Of a stretch of DNA of 64,000 nucleotides, positions 1 through 9,857 are shown piece after piece; within the stretch, counting starts at the first letter, position 1, and each line of letters opens with the position of its first letter. Origin of the DNA: Nocardia nova SH22a. GTDB taxonomy: Bacteria; Actinomycetota; Actinomycetes; Mycobacteriales; Mycobacteriaceae. Both the position numbers and the translations under genes were made by a program. The DNA lies in assembly GCF_000523235.1 (NCBI RefSeq), contig NZ_CP006850.1:6448001-6512000 (forward strand), given 5' to 3'. A model generated the notes under the pieces. It did not search any database, had not been told where the DNA came from, and was given only the letters and a program-made list of their open reading frames with translations.

Positions 1-1
1 C

Positions 2-886
2 CCGCCGCCCGGCGACACCGGCCCGGTCGGCGCGATCGCCCGCGCACTCGAGGCAGCACACGTCCTCGACGCGGCGATCGCCGAGGAGGTCATGCGCCAG
101 GAGGCCATCCTGGCCATGAACATGATCTACAAACCGGCGTACTCCGCCGCGGGCAGCGGGGTCCCGGCCCTACCCGGCCCGGACGACTCCGGCTCCACGT
201 CCACAACCCCGCAGTCCCACAGCCCGCGATCTCCGCAAACCCCTTCGCCCCCACCACAATCCGGCCCGACACCCGCGCCTGCGCCGAACGCGCCCGCACC
301 GGGATCGAGCGCACCCGACTCGGGCTCCAGCGGCCCCGCACCGAACTCGAACACACCCCCACCAGGCTCCAACGGCCCCGCACCGGACTCGAACACACCC
401 CCACCAGGCTCGAACACACCCCCACCAGGCTCGAATACACCCGCACCAGGCTCCAACGGCCCCGCACCGGACTCGAACACACCCCCACCAGGCTCGAATA
501 CACCCGCACCAGCCTCCAACGGTCCCGCACCGGATTCGGGCGCGCCCGCACCGGGGACAAGCGCACCTGCGCCGGGGTCCGGTACGCCAGCGCCGGGCCC
601 GAGCACTCCCACACCGGAACAGAGTGCACCCGCACCCGCACCCGCACCCGCACCCGCACCCGCACCGAATGGCGACTCACCATCCACTCAGGTGCCACCC
701 CCCGATACACACACTCCCACACCGGCACCGGCACCGAGCCAATCCCCCGCTCCCCCAACGGCTCCCGAACCACCCCCGGGCGCACCGCCGCTGGCAGACG
801 AGGACGGTCAACCGGGCATCACCGGACCGATCCCCGACACCAATGCACCCGCGCCGGACCAGCCGGGCGTGTCCCCGCCCCGCTGA
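2..886 (+). CDS. Proline-rich protein, C-terminal part (5' end outside window)
   Basis: The frame is open from the window edge, so the true start is missing; 294 residues are visible. The first 50 residues look like a folded helical tail (an AIARALEAAH stretch). After that the chain is an extended Pro/Ala/Gly/Ser region with imperfect six-residue repeats of the type TPPPGSN or GPAPDSN and a final (PA)n run. Such tails are usually disordered and often cross or sit in the envelope, but no signal peptide is visible because the N-terminus is absent. Function is not recognised. Codon use is skewed by the repeats, yet the frame stays open throughout, which supports it being coding. Confidence 0.7.
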   Translation, partial: PPPGDTGPVGAIARALEAAHVLDAAIAEEVMRQEAILAMNMIYKPAYSAAGSGVPALPGPDDSGSTSTTPQSHSPRSPQTPSPPPQSGPTPAPAPNAPAPGSSAPDSGSSGPAPNSNTPPPGSNGPAPDSNTPPPGSNTPPPGSNTPAPGSNGPAPDSNTPPPGSNTPAPASNGPAPDSGAPAPGTSAPAPGSGTPAPGPSTPTPEQSAPAPAPAPAPAPAPNGDSPSTQVPPPDTHTPTPAPAPSQSPAPPTAPEPPPGAPPLADEDGQPGITGPIPDTNAPAPDQPGVSPPR

Positions 887-1074
887 CGCTCGACCCACGC
901 CGCAACGCGGGCGTCGCCGTCTGCCACGAGGTTCTGCGCACCATCCCGCCCGGGGAGGAGAACCTCACCAGCTCTTTCAGCACCATGCCCACGTGCTCTT
1001 CGAGACCGCACCGGCCGTTTCACCAGCACTGGCTCCCCCTCCGCCGGCGAGCAGTCGCAGGCGGGCGTGAGCCG

Positions 1075-1337
1075 GCCTCGAACGCGAATACAGTATTGGC
1101 CGCGACGGATTCGACCTTCGACATCCCCGAGGCCGAACGCCACCTGGTCGCGGTCGGCGGCTGAATCCTGCGACCACTGCCGCACACAGGGAGCTGGCAT
1201 GACCGGACCCGATCAGCGCTCACCGCGCCGCGGCCCTGGGCTTGGTCAACAAGGTCACCGAACCCCGTGTCGCACTGCCCGCCACGCTCGAGCTGATCCA
1301 CACATGCCGTGCCCATCATCAGCTTCCCCGATGTTGA
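1075..1337 (+). pseudogene. Enoyl-CoA hydratase/isomerase remnant
   Basis: Two pieces of a crotonase-family protein can be read in different frames. The first (about 1075-1163) contains STFDIPEAERHLVAVGG, matching the family's TFGLPEV.RGLVAGGG segment. The second (about 1191-1337) contains PDPISAHRAAALGLVNKVTEP, the typical helix after the active site. The first piece ends at a TGA, the second has an in-frame TGA just before the conserved PISA segment, and the N-terminal third is not recognisable. This is a decayed gene fragment. The rest of the gap from 887 to 1447 shows no gene I can support. Confidence 0.7.
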
Positions 1338-1447
1338 CCCAACGCTCGGATGCCGCACCTCGTCGGCGGCTCGATAGGAACCGGGAATCCGCGCAATGTC
1401 GCTACCGGCTGTCACGTCCGGGCCGGGGCTCACAGCGAAGGACGGGA

Positions 1448-2587
1448 CTACACCTTCACCAGGTCATCGGCATGAATAACGGGTCGCTGCATGCCATCCG
1501 GCAGTTCGGAGGTGGACCGGCCCACCATCGACTCGAGTTCGGTGCTGTCGTATTCCACGACACCGCGCGCGACCACCCGGCCGTCGGGGGCCAGGAGATC
1601 GACCACGTCACCGCCGTAGAAGCGGCCCTTCACACCGGTAATACCGGCCGCCAGCAGCGAACGGCGCTGTTTTGCAACGGCTTTCACGGCACCAGCGTCC
1701 AGATACACGGCGCCGCGGCTGTCTGCCGCGTGGCGGACCCAGAACTTGCGGGCCGACAGGCGTGCCGGACGGGCGGCGAAGGCCGTGCCGACCGAGGCGT
1801 CGGCCAGTGCGGGGGCCGCGTCGGAGGCCGCGGCCAGCAGGACCGGTACGCCCGCGTCGGCGGCCAGCCGGGCCGCGGACAGTTTCGACGCCATCCCGCC
1901 GGTGCCGAGCGCGCCGCCACTGCCCGCGATCACACCGTCGAGATCGGCGCTACCGCGCACCTCCGGAATGAAGGTCGCGCCGCCCTTGCGGGGATCGCCG
2001 TCGTACAGACCGTCGACATCCGACAGCAGGACCAGCGCATCGGCGCCCACCAGATGCGCCACCAGGGCGGCCAGCCGATCGTTGTCGCCGAACCGGATCT
2101 CCTCGGTGGCGATGGTGTCGTTCTCGTTGACCACGGCCACCGCGTGCAACGCGCGCAGCCGATCCAGGGTGCGCTGCGCGTTGCGGTGATGCTCCCGGCG
2201 GGCGAAGTCACCGGCCGTCAGCAGCACCTGCCCGACCACCCGATCGAAACGGGCGAACGAGGTGCCCCACGCATGTGCCAGTGCCAGCTGCCCGACGCTG
2301 GCTGCCGCCTGTTTGGTAGCGAGATCCCTTGGCCGAGCGGACAATCCGAGTGGCGCGATACCGGCGCCGATGGCACCGGAGGACACCACCACGACATCGG
2401 ATCCCGCTCGCATCCGCGCCTCGATCGCCTCGGCGAGCCGGTCCAGACGGGTCGTATCGAGCCCGCCCTCGAGGCTGGTCAGCGCCGAGGAGCCGATCTT
2501 GACGACCACACTGCGCGCGGTACGAATGGCCTGCCGCGCCGAAATCTTCTCCTGATCAGAATCAACCTGTGTCACAACAACACTCAC
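1448..2587 (-). CDS. proB: Glutamate 5-kinase
   Basis: Phosphorylates L-glutamate to glutamyl-5-phosphate, the first step of proline synthesis in the cytoplasm. The 379-residue product has an amino-acid-kinase fold at residues 20-265 (VVKIGSSAL near the start, [11 protein letters not shown], the VNENDTI substrate loop, [10 protein letters not shown]) and a C-terminal PUA domain from about residue 290, the usual two-domain form. It lies 86 bp downstream of obg on the same strand, the order rplU-rpmA-obg-proB common in actinobacteria, so cotranscription is likely. Proline feedback is known for the family; nothing here shows it directly. Confidence 0.96.
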   Translation of the reverse strand: MSVVVTQVDSDQEKISARQAIRTARSVVVKIGSSALTSLEGGLDTTRLDRLAEAIEARMRAGSDVVVVSSGAIGAGIAPLGLSARPRDLATKQAAASVGQLALAHAWGTSFARFDRVVGQVLLTAGDFARREHHRNAQRTLDRLRALHAVAVVNENDTIATEEIRFGDNDRLAALVAHLVGADALVLLSDVDGLYDGDPRKGGATFIPEVRGSADLDGVIAGSGGALGTGGMASKLSAARLAADAGVPVLLAAASDAAPALADASVGTAFAARPARLSARKFWVRHAADSRGAVYLDAGAVKAVAKQRRSLLAAGITGVKGRFYGGDVVDLLAPDGRVVARGVVEYDSTELESMVGRSTSELPDGMQRPVIHADDLVKV

Positions 2588-2673
2588 TCACTAGAGTCGC
2601 CACGTGGCCGTGGCGCAAGGTTACCGGGGCCGTGGTCGCCCGCGCGCACCGCAAGTTCCGGTGCCGCGGGCCG

Positions 2674-4134
2674 TCACGGCTGGTCCTCGTCGTCGGACAC
2701 CAGGCCACGACGCACTCGGGAGGCGTGTTTGCGTTCGGCCGCGGAGATGCGTTCGGTCTGATCCAGGCGCGGATCGGTGCCGCGGCCGGTCATCACCATG
2801 TCGACACCGGCCGAGATCTGCGGCTCCCACTCGAAGCTCACGTCACCGATGGTGACCTCGGCGCCCGGCTGCGCACCCTGGCGGACCAACTCGTCCTCCA
2901 CACCCAGCCGCGCCAGGCGGTCGGCCAGATAGCCCACGGCCTCGTCGTTGTCGAACTGGGTTTGGCGCACCCACCGTTCGGGCCGCTCACCGCGCACGAT
3001 GAAGCCACCCTCGACCTCGGGATCGCGGGCCACCGAGAAGGCGCTCTCCCCGGCCACCACCGGACGGATCACGGGCCGCTTCGGCGCCGCCTTCGGATGC
3101 GCCTCGCGGTATTCCCGCACCATGTCCGCGAGCGCGAAAGTCAACGGCCGCAAGCCTTCCCGGCTCACCGCGGAAATCGTGAACACCGGCCAGCCGCGCT
3201 CGGCGAACTCGGCGGTGACCATCTCCGCCAGTTCCGCCGCATCGGGGATGTCGGCCTTGTTCAGGATCACCACGCGCGGCCGGTCGGCCAGATCGCCGAG
3301 TCCGGCATCCGCGGCCAGCGCCGGTTGATAGGCGGCCAGCTCCGCCTCGAGCGCGTCGACGTCGGAGATCGGATCGCGGCCGGGTTCCAGGGTGGCGCAA
3401 TCGACCACGTGCGCCAGCACCGCGCAGCGTTCCAGATGACGCAGGAAGTCCAGGCCCAGACCGCGCCCGTCGCTGGCTCCCGGGATCAGGCCCGGCACAT
3501 CGGCGACGGTGAAGGTGGTGTCACCGCTGGACACCACACCGAGATTCGGCACCAGCGTGGTGAAGGGGTAGTCGGCGATCTTGGGCTTGGCGGCGGACAG
3601 CACCGACACCAGCGAGGACTTACCCGCCGAGGGAAATCCGACCAGGCCCACATCGGCCACGGATTTCAGCTCCAGGACGAGTTCGCGTTCCTCACCCTCC
3701 TCGCCGAGCAGCGCGAAACCGGGAGCCTTGCGCGCCCGCGACACCAGCGCGGCATTGCCGAGACCACCACGTCCGCCGCGGGCCGCGATGAACCGGGAAC
3801 CGGCGCCGACCAGATCCGCCAGCACCTCCCCGTCGCTGCCGAGGACCACCGTGCCGTCGGGCACCTTCAGCAGGAGTTCGCCACCCTGCTTGCCGTCGCG
3901 GTTGCCGCCCTCGCCGGGCTTGCCGTTACCGGCCTTCGCGTGCGGATGGAAGTGGAAGTCCAGCAGGGTGTGCACATTGGGATCGACCTCGAGGATCACA
4001 TCCCCGCCGTTACCGCCGTTACCGCCATCCGGTCCGCCGAGCGGCTTGTACTTCTCCCGATGCACCGAGGCACAGCCGTGGCCGCCCTTGCCGGCGCGCA
4101 CGTGCAGCACCACACGATCGATGAATTTGGACAT
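2674..4134 (-). CDS. obg: Obg-family GTPase
   Basis: Ribosome-associated GTPase (CgtA) acting in late 50S assembly and stress control. The 486 residues show the glycine-rich N-terminal Obg fold (residues 1-158, GGNGGNGG and GGRGGLGN stretches). The G domain follows, with Walker [10 protein letters not shown], switch I DYPFTTL, G3 DVPGLI and G4 NKAD. The C-terminal OCT domain carries the typical R.V...F.V..DP...GGF pattern. Start ATG at 4134 gives the conserved MSKFIDRV N-terminus. It follows rpmA by about 125 bp, with a hairpin between, and precedes proB. Confidence 0.97.
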   Translation of the reverse strand: MSKFIDRVVLHVRAGKGGHGCASVHREKYKPLGGPDGGNGGNGGDVILEVDPNVHTLLDFHFHPHAKAGNGKPGEGGNRDGKQGGELLLKVPDGTVVLGSDGEVLADLVGAGSRFIAARGGRGGLGNAALVSRARKAPGFALLGEEGEERELVLELKSVADVGLVGFPSAGKSSLVSVLSAAKPKIADYPFTTLVPNLGVVSSGDTTFTVADVPGLIPGASDGRGLGLDFLRHLERCAVLAHVVDCATLEPGRDPISDVDALEAELAAYQPALAADAGLGDLADRPRVVILNKADIPDAAELAEMVTAEFAERGWPVFTISAVSREGLRPLTFALADMVREYREAHPKAAPKRPVIRPVVAGESAFSVARDPEVEGGFIVRGERPERWVRQTQFDNDEAVGYLADRLARLGVEDELVRQGAQPGAEVTIGDVSFEWEPQISAGVDMVMTGRGTDPRLDQTERISAAERKHASRVRRGLVSDDEDQP

Positions 4135-4191
4135 GCCAGCTGGACCTCTGTATTCGGTGGACGGTGGTGGTGAGCCTCCCGGAACGGCGAA

Positions 4192-4224
4192 CGGGCCAGG
4201 GTTTATCTGCTAAACCCTGGCCCG
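4192..4224 (-). terminator. Perfect hairpin between rpmA and obg
   Basis: Two 13-nt arms (4192-4204 and 4212-4224, CGGGCCAGGGTTT type) pair perfectly around a 7-nt loop, just 3' of the rpmA stop codon on the transcribed strand. No U-run follows, so it is an I-shaped terminator, an attenuator or an RNA-processing signal that lets obg be expressed below the ribosomal protein genes. Function is inferred from position only. Confidence 0.6.
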
Positions 4225-4259
4225 CTTCGAAGAATGTGTGGAGAAGGCTCCGACGAGGC

Positions 4260-4526
4260 TCAGGCCTGCGCCGGCTCCGGAACCACGATGTTGACGGTCT
4301 TGCGGCCACGCTTGGTGCCGAACTGGACCGCGCCCGCCTCGAGGGCGAACAGCGTGTCGTCGCCGCCACGGCCGACGTTCACGCCGGGGTGGAAGTGGGT
4401 TCCGCGCTGACGGACCAGAATCTCACCGGCCTTGACGGCCTGGCCGCCGAAGCGCTTCACACCGAGCCGCTGAGCATTGGAATCGCGACCGTTGCGAGAG
4501 CTGGACGCACCCTTCTTATGTGCCAT
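4260..4526 (-). CDS. rpmA: 50S ribosomal protein L27
   Basis: L27 sits near the peptidyl-transferase centre of the 50S subunit. The 88-residue product begins [16 protein letters not shown] and contains [10 protein letters not shown] and [17 protein letters not shown] segments that define the family. Length matches the normal 85-90. No cleavable N-terminal extension (as found in Firmicutes) is present. It lies 23 nt downstream of rplU in the same operon. Confidence 0.98.
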   Translation of the reverse strand: MAHKKGASSSRNGRDSNAQRLGVKRFGGQAVKAGEILVRQRGTHFHPGVNVGRGGDDTLFALEAGAVQFGTKRGRKTVNIVVPEPAQA

Positions 4527-4549
4527 GTCTGATAACTCCTAGGTCGAAA

Positions 4550-4861
4550 TTACTTGATGCCGGTGACCTTCAGGACCGTCAGCTTCTGACGGTGTCCCTG
4601 ACGCTTGTGGTAGCCGGTCTTGTTCTTGAACTTGTGGATCCGGATCTTCGGGCCCTTGGTCTGATCGACCACCTCGGCGGACACCGAGATCTTGGCCAGC
4701 TTGTCGGCATCGGTAGTCAGCTCGGCGCCGTCAACCACCAGCACCGGCGACAGCGATACGGCCGTGCCCGGTTCACCCTCGATCTTCTCGACCTTCACCA
4801 GGTCACCGACCGCGACCTTGTACTGCTTTCCGCCGGTCTTGACGATCGCGTACGTTGCCAT
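4550..4861 (-). CDS. rplU: 50S ribosomal protein L21
   Basis: L21 binds 23S rRNA in the 50S subunit. The start chosen is ATG 4861 ([16 protein letters not shown]), giving 103 residues, the same as E. coli L21. An upstream in-frame ATG at 4885 would add eight residues that do not belong to the family; a GAGGAAAGAGGG purine stretch precedes 4861. The C-terminus carries the [16 protein letters not shown]-binding segment. It is the first gene of the rplU-rpmA-obg-proB group. Confidence 0.97.
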   Translation of the reverse strand: MATYAIVKTGGKQYKVAVGDLVKVEKIEGEPGTAVSLSPVLVVDGAELTTDADKLAKISVSAEVVDQTKGPKIRIHKFKNKTGYHKRQGHRQKLTVLKVTGIK

Positions 4862-5218
4862 CGGTCGGCTGCCCTCTTTCCTCAACTAGTGCATCGGCAC
4901 TCTGTTCACACGGCCGCCAACCGGTGGACACCGGAAACCGCCGTACGACTGGTCTGATAGTCACCGCCGCCTCAGCGCTACGTTCCGCGCCGGAGAGCTC
5001 GTTCGAGCCGGATCTCACGACAGCGCAGTGCTGTCACCGGGCAGCGACTGACCAAGATTACAGGACCTCTGCCCGCCGGACCAAACCGGGGCTCTGGCTT
5101 TTGTCTCCGGTGCGGTGGGCTCGAGCGGTCGGGGGCGGTGGCTTGGAAATGTGGGGCACTGTGGGGGCGCTGGCGGAATCGGGGGCGCTGTATTTTTGGC
5201 CTTCGCTTCGCTCCGGCG

Positions 5219-5314
5219 GGGTTGGCGGCCCCTGAGTCTCGCCGTTGGGGCACCGCTGCTTGCTCCTTCGTCGCCTACGCAGCGGCACCCCAACGGCGAG
5301 ACGGCCGCCAACCC
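5219..5314 (+). repeat. Dispersed hairpin repeat, copy A
   Basis: A long palindrome in the gap between rplU and rne. The outer stem (GGGTTGGCGGCC with GGCCGCCAACCC, 12 bp) and the inner stem (24 bp, one 2-nt internal mismatch) are separated by a one-sided CCTGA bulge. The 19-nt loop reads TTGCTCCTTCGTCGCCTAC. It is flanked on the left by TTTTTGGCC..CGCTTCGCTCCGG and on the right by ACCCAGTGCGACTACCCCGGAACGC, which recur at the other copies; the full unit is about 160 bp (5192-5349). The gap 4862-5669 holds this copy, copy B and no gene I can support. Confidence 0.85.
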
Positions 5315-5542
5315 ACCCAGTGCGACTACCCCGGAACGCTTTTGGCGTGCCGGGGCGCGTTTGGGTGGGCAAGGTCACCATTGAGGGATGGGGTTGCCCG
5401 GGGATGCTTTTCGCGCAACAGCGACACTCGATCGGCGGGGCAATTCACGTACCTCTGGTAGCTAGATCACCTCGAACAGGCGACATCCGCGCACAACCCG
5501 ACCCGGCACGCATGAAGCGTTTCCGGGGTAATCCCACTGGGA

Positions 5543-5638
5543 GGGTTCGCGGCCGTCTCGCCGATCGGTGCCCGCTGCGTAGGCGACGAAGGACCAAGCA
5601 GCGGGTACCGATCGGCGAGACTCAGGGGCCGCGAGCCC
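5543..5638 (-). repeat. Dispersed hairpin repeat, copy B (compensated variant)
   Basis: Same element as copy A but in the opposite orientation, starting just past the rne stop codon. Stem sequence differs from the other copies: the inner arms read GCCGATCGGT instead of GCCGTTGGGG, and the opposite arm changes to match. The outer stem has TCG instead of TGG, again matched. The loop and the CCTGA bulge are kept. The flank GAAGCGTTTCCGGGGTAAT matches the right flank of other copies in reverse. Because it follows rne on the transcribed strand it could be the 3' end structure of that mRNA. Confidence 0.85.
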
Positions 5639-5669
5639 CGCCGCAGCGAAGCGAAGGCCAAAAACACAG

Positions 5670-8600
5670 TCAGTTCGGCGACTCCGGGGCGCCTGCTGCC
5701 CTGCCTGCGGTGCGGCGACGGGTGCGAGGGCGCGGGGTCACCTCGGGGGCGGCGATGTCGTCCAGGCTGAACTTCGGGGTGTCTTCCTGCTCACTGTCGG
5801 AGAGGACGAAGACCGAGGCCTGGTTGTCGGTGGACAGGGTCGTGGTCGTACGCGCGACCCGGCGGCGTCCGCGCCGAGGGCTCGGGGTCTCCGGCTCCGG
5901 GGTGACCGGAGTACCGGTCTCGGTTGCCGACGGCACGGGAGTGCCGGTCGCCTCGTCGGACGTCTCGGCGGGCTGCGATGCCTCCGCGGACCTCTCGGCC
6001 CGGCGGCGGGACTCCCCGCCACGGCGGTCGCGGGTTCCGTTCCGTTCGGATCGCCTCGTCCGTCCCCGACCCGACTCCGCGCCGGAATCCGGCCGGTCGG
6101 CCTCGGCGGTGGTATCGGCGGACTCGGCCGAACCGGACGGCACCTCGGCCACGGCTGCCGACTCATCGGCGGCCGCGTCCGTGGCCTCGGCGACAACGGC
6201 TTCGGCACCGTCTCCCTCGGCGGTCACATCGTCGGAGCTGTGCGCCGCCATGGCGAGTGCCACCGGGTGGGCACGCTTGGCGGCGGCCTCCTCCTCGTGA
6301 TGCGCCTCGTCCTCGGCGACTGGTGCGGGTGCGGCGGGCTGCGGCTTGTCCTTGTCGCGATCCTTGTCCTTGCGGCGGCGACGGCCCTCGCGACGGCCCG
6401 AACCGGAATCCTCGGCGGGCGCCGTCTCGACCGGGTAGTTGTGCACGATGATGCCGCGCCCGTGGCAATGCTCACACGTGGTGGAGAACGCCTCGACCAG
6501 GCCGGTGCCCAGCTTCTTGCGGGTCATCTGCACCAGACCGAGGGAGGTCACCTCCGACACCTGATGGCGGGTGCGGTCGCGGCCCAGGCTCTCGGTGAGC
6601 CTGCGCAGGACCAGATCCCGGTTGGATTCGAGCACCATGTCGATGAAGTCGACGACGATCATGCCGCCGATATCGCGCAACCGCATCTGCCGCACGATCT
6701 CCTCGGCGGCCTCGAGGTTGTTGCGGGTGACCGTCTCCTCCAGGTTGCTGCCACCGGCGCCGGTGAACTTGCCGGTGTTGACGTCGATCACCGTCATCGC
6801 CTCGGTGCGGTCGATCACCAGGGTGCCGCCCGAGGGCAGCCACACCTTCCGATCGAGTGCCTTGGCCAGTTGCTCGTCGATACGCAGGCTGCCGAAGACG
6901 TCCACACCGGTGTTCTCGAAGCGCTCGACCCGCGACAGCATGTCCGGCGCGACCGTGCGAACGTAGTTCTCCACCGTCGTCCAGGCACGATCGCCCTCGA
7001 TGACCAGCTTCGAGAAGTCCTCGTTGAACAGATCACGAACAACCTTGACCAGCAGGTCGGGCTCCTCGTACAGGGTCTTCGGCGCACCGGACCCGTTCTC
7101 GGCCTGCTTCTCGATGGTCTTCCAGGTGACCTGCAGCCGCTCCACATCGCGGGCGAGTTCGTTCTCGCTCACACCCTCGGACGCGGTGCGGATGATCACC
7201 CCGGCGTCCTGCGGGACGATATCGCGCAGGATCTCCTTGAGCCGCTTGCGCTCGGTATCGGGCAGTTTGCGGCTGATTCCGGTCGAGGTCCCGCCCGGGA
7301 CATAGACCAGGAAGCGGCCCGCGAGACTGATCTGCGTGGTCAGTCGGGCGCCCTTGTGCCCGACCGGATCCTTGCTGACCTGCACCAGCACGGTGTCACC
7401 GGGCTTGAGCGCCTGCTCGATCTTGCGCTCCTTACCGCCGAGCCCGGCGGCCTCCCAGTTCACCTCACCGGCGTACAGCACACCGTTGCGGCCGCGGCCG
7501 ATATCGACGAACGCCGCTTCCATGCTGGGCAGCACATTCTGCACCTTGCCCAGGTAGACGTTGCCGACCATGGACGCGGTGCCGGTGTTGGTGACGAAAT
7601 GCTCGACGAGGATGTTGTCCTCGAGCACCGCGACCTGTGTGGTGGCACCGGCATGGGTGTGATCGGCGGTGACCGGGAACGACTTCTCCCGGACCACCAT
7701 GACCCGGTCCACCGCTTCGCGACGGGCCAGGAATTCCGATTCGGTCAGGATCGGCGGGCGGCGGCGACCGGCCTCGCGGCCATCACGACGACGCTGCCGC
7801 TTGGCCTCCAGCCGGGTGGAACCGCTGATGCCCTGTACCTCGTCGACGGCGCGGCGCTTGTTGCGCGGTTCGCGCTCGTGCACGACGGTGTTCGGCGGAT
7901 CGTCCTCGGACGTGGCGGTGTCGGACTCGTTGTCGTCACCGGCCTTGCGGCGACGACGGCGACGGCGACGGCGCGTGGAGCCCTCCGGCGTCGACGACGA
8001 ATCGTCGTCGTCCTCCGCCTGATCGGCGGCGCTTCCCTCGGCTTCACCGGTGGTGGCCTGCGCGTCGGTGTCCTCGTCGTCGGACTCGTCCTCGGAGTCG
8101 TTGTCGGCGTGCTGTTCACCGCGACCCCGGCCGCGACCGCGACGGCCCCGGCGGCGACGACGGGAACGACCGCCGTCCTCCTGCTCGTCCCGGGACTGTT
8201 CGTCGTCCCACTCGGAAGATTCGGTCTCGGCCTCGGCGGCCTGCGGCTGCTCGGCGGATTCCGCCGCTGCGGACTCTGCAGCTTCGGTCTTCTGCTCGGC
8301 AGCCTTCCGCTCGGCGGTCTTCTGCTCTGCGGCCTTCTGTTCAGCGGCCTGTTCCGCCGCTTTGTGCTCGGCGGCCCGCTGCTCGGCAGCTTCGTGTTCG
8401 GCGGCCTCGCGCTCGGCCCGCCGCTTGCGCCGCATCTCCTCCGCGGCTGCGGCATCCGGCGGCAGGAACAGCGGGGCGGCCGCGATACTGGGCGCCTCGA
8501 AGACCGGCTGCTCGGGCTGCGGCGCCGAGTGCTGGAACGGACTGGTGAACAACGAGGTGTGCGGCGCCGCGGGTTCGGGAGCCTGGGCGGGCTCGGCGGT

Positions 8601-9287
8601 CGCGGTGACCCCATTGGTGGCAGAGGTCGTATCGGCAGGGGCCGATGCCGCCGCCGACTCCGCGACGACAGGCTGCGCGGACTCGGCCGCGCCCTGTGAT
8701 GCTGCGGGTTGTCCGGCCGCAGGTGTGGTCTCGCCCGCACTTGCCCCGGATGCGGGCGCTACCGGAGCGGCAGGCTCCGCAGTGACGGCCTCGGCGGGCG
8801 ACCCGGTGGCAGCGGTCGTAGCGACAGGCCCGGCGACGGCAGTCGCCCCGGCACCGACGGTCGGCTCCGCGGTGACCGGCTCGGAGGCGGTCGCATCAGC
8901 AGGCGGCTCGGCTTCGGCGGTCTCGGTGACGGCCGGAGCCGACGATGCGTCCGGCCCTTGCCCGGCGCCGGAATCGGTGGTCGCCGAAGATTCGCTCTCG
9001 GCCGGTGCGGCCGGGGGCTGTGCGGTGTCGGCGGGTTGTTGCGGGACCAGGGCGTCGCGCACCGATTCGGCGACGGTTCGGTCCAGGCTGGATTGGGCGC
9101 TGCGTGCTTCGGCACCCAGCTCGGTCAGGTGGGCAAGGATACGTTTGCTGGTGGTTCCCAGGAGCTTCGCCAGTGCGTGCACCCGGATTCGTTCCGGCAA
9201 CTGCGCCGCCTCCCCTCCCCCGGCCACCCCGTTGGAGGTGGATTCACCATTGGTTTGCGACGTTCCCTGCGGCTCTTGTTCGGCCAC
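5670..9287 (-). CDS. rne: Ribonuclease E/G
   Basis: Endoribonuclease of RNA decay and rRNA/tRNA maturation. The 1205 residues consist of a long acidic or Ala/Pro/Glu-rich N-terminal extension (about 1-530), typical of actinobacterial RNase E, then the catalytic core. The core has an S1 domain around GNVYLGKVQNVLPSMEAAFVD, the 5' sensor/RNase H-like part, and a DNase I-like part with VIDVNTGKFTG and GMIVVDFIDM holding the metal-binding aspartates. A CEHCHGRG zinc link follows. The C-terminal 250 residues are basic/acidic disordered sequence for partner binding. RNase E usually autoregulates through its own leader; the 1.4-kb gene-free region upstream is compatible with that. Confidence 0.97.
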   Translation of the reverse strand: MAEQEPQGTSQTNGESTSNGVAGGGEAAQLPERIRVHALAKLLGTTSKRILAHLTELGAEARSAQSSLDRTVAESVRDALVPQQPADTAQPPAAPAESESSATTDSGAGQGPDASSAPAVTETAEAEPPADATASEPVTAEPTVGAGATAVAGPVATTAATGSPAEAVTAEPAAPVAPASGASAGETTPAAGQPAASQGAAESAQPVVAESAAASAPADTTSATNGVTATAEPAQAPEPAAPHTSLFTSPFQHSAPQPEQPVFEAPSIAAAPLFLPPDAAAAEEMRRKRRAEREAAEHEAAEQRAAEHKAAEQAAEQKAAEQKTAERKAAEQKTEAAESAAAESAEQPQAAEAETESSEWDDEQSRDEQEDGGRSRRRRRGRRGRGRGRGEQHADNDSEDESDDEDTDAQATTGEAEGSAADQAEDDDDSSSTPEGSTRRRRRRRRRKAGDDNESDTATSEDDPPNTVVHEREPRNKRRAVDEVQGISGSTRLEAKRQRRRDGREAGRRRPPILTESEFLARREAVDRVMVVREKSFPVTADHTHAGATTQVAVLEDNILVEHFVTNTGTASMVGNVYLGKVQNVLPSMEAAFVDIGRGRNGVLYAGEVNWEAAGLGGKERKIEQALKPGDTVLVQVSKDPVGHKGARLTTQISLAGRFLVYVPGGTSTGISRKLPDTERKRLKEILRDIVPQDAGVIIRTASEGVSENELARDVERLQVTWKTIEKQAENGSGAPKTLYEEPDLLVKVVRDLFNEDFSKLVIEGDRAWTTVENYVRTVAPDMLSRVERFENTGVDVFGSLRIDEQLAKALDRKVWLPSGGTLVIDRTEAMTVIDVNTGKFTGAGGSNLEETVTRNNLEAAEEIVRQMRLRDIGGMIVVDFIDMVLESNRDLVLRRLTESLGRDRTRHQVSEVTSLGLVQMTRKKLGTGLVEAFSTTCEHCHGRGIIVHNYPVETAPAEDSGSGRREGRRRRKDKDRDKDKPQPAAPAPVAEDEAHHEEEAAAKRAHPVALAMAAHSSDDVTAEGDGAEAVVAEATDAAADESAAVAEVPSGSAESADTTAEADRPDSGAESGRGRTRRSERNGTRDRRGGESRRRAERSAEASQPAETSDEATGTPVPSATETGTPVTPEPETPSPRRGRRRVARTTTTLSTDNQASVFVLSDSEQEDTPKFSLDDIAAPEVTPRPRTRRRTAGRAAGAPESPN

Positions 9288-9857
9288 GAAATCTCCTCGG
9301 GCCCCCGGGCGCGTCCCACTCGTACGAAAGGTGACGCGGCCGACGCGGGGGCGCTGTCCGCTCGCCTCGCCCCCGGTGGGCGCGAGGTCTGATGGTCTCG
9401 CCCCGCGTGCCCGGTTATCACCTGTCGTACGTTCGTTCGGGCTAACTGGTCACGCGGCGCCTGGCTGTTGGCTTCACACCGGACTCGAGCGCTCATCCAG
9501 CGTGCCACCGAACAGCCGAGTCTTGTAACCGTCCGGGGCAGCGATGATCGGCGTCGAGCCGCAGTGCCATTCGGTTGCTCTCGCCACCTGCCGCGATGGG
9601 CAGACATCGATCGCATCCGCTGTCAGTATCCCATACCCGGCGCCACAGGTTCGCCATCGGCGCTCCCGCGGTCCGATTCCGTGGTGTGCTCGGGATGGTA
9701 TTTCTACGTTTGAGTAGGTATTTGTCCGGGAGAGTTTGCGGCTGGAGGGGGCGGGGCGGCGGCGTCTTCTTCGGACAGTTGAGGCCGCTCGCTGGGGCAC
9801 CGGGCACGCCTCTTTCGTTTGCACGTGGACGGGTGTGGTGAGTGCAGTTGGGCTTGG
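9288..9857. other. Gene-free rne leader/promoter region
   Basis: No convincing gene on either strand. Local AT-rich patches (for example around 9690-9725) could hold promoters for rne, but no clear -10/-35 pair can be fixed by eye. The open frames here run on into the minisatellite and are not supported by any protein-like sequence. Confidence 0.5.

Noticed and set aside
1067..2761. 564-codon plus-strand frame over proB
   Set aside because: Antisense shadow of proB, whose motifs are clear; the plus product has no family features.
2569..4173. 534-codon plus-strand frame over obg
   Set aside because: Antisense to obg; Arg/His/Gln-rich shadow composition.
5219..5314. Hairpin repeat as a protein-coding unit
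   Set aside because: Open frames such as one with SRRWGTAACSFVAYAAAPQRR exist in every copy, but they have no ribosome site or shared start, and the changes between copies follow base pairing, not codons.
6240..8699. 819-codon plus-strand frame over rne
   Set aside because: Lies fully antisense to RNase E; Gly/Leu/Arg composition is a mirror of the Ala/Glu-rich rne codons.
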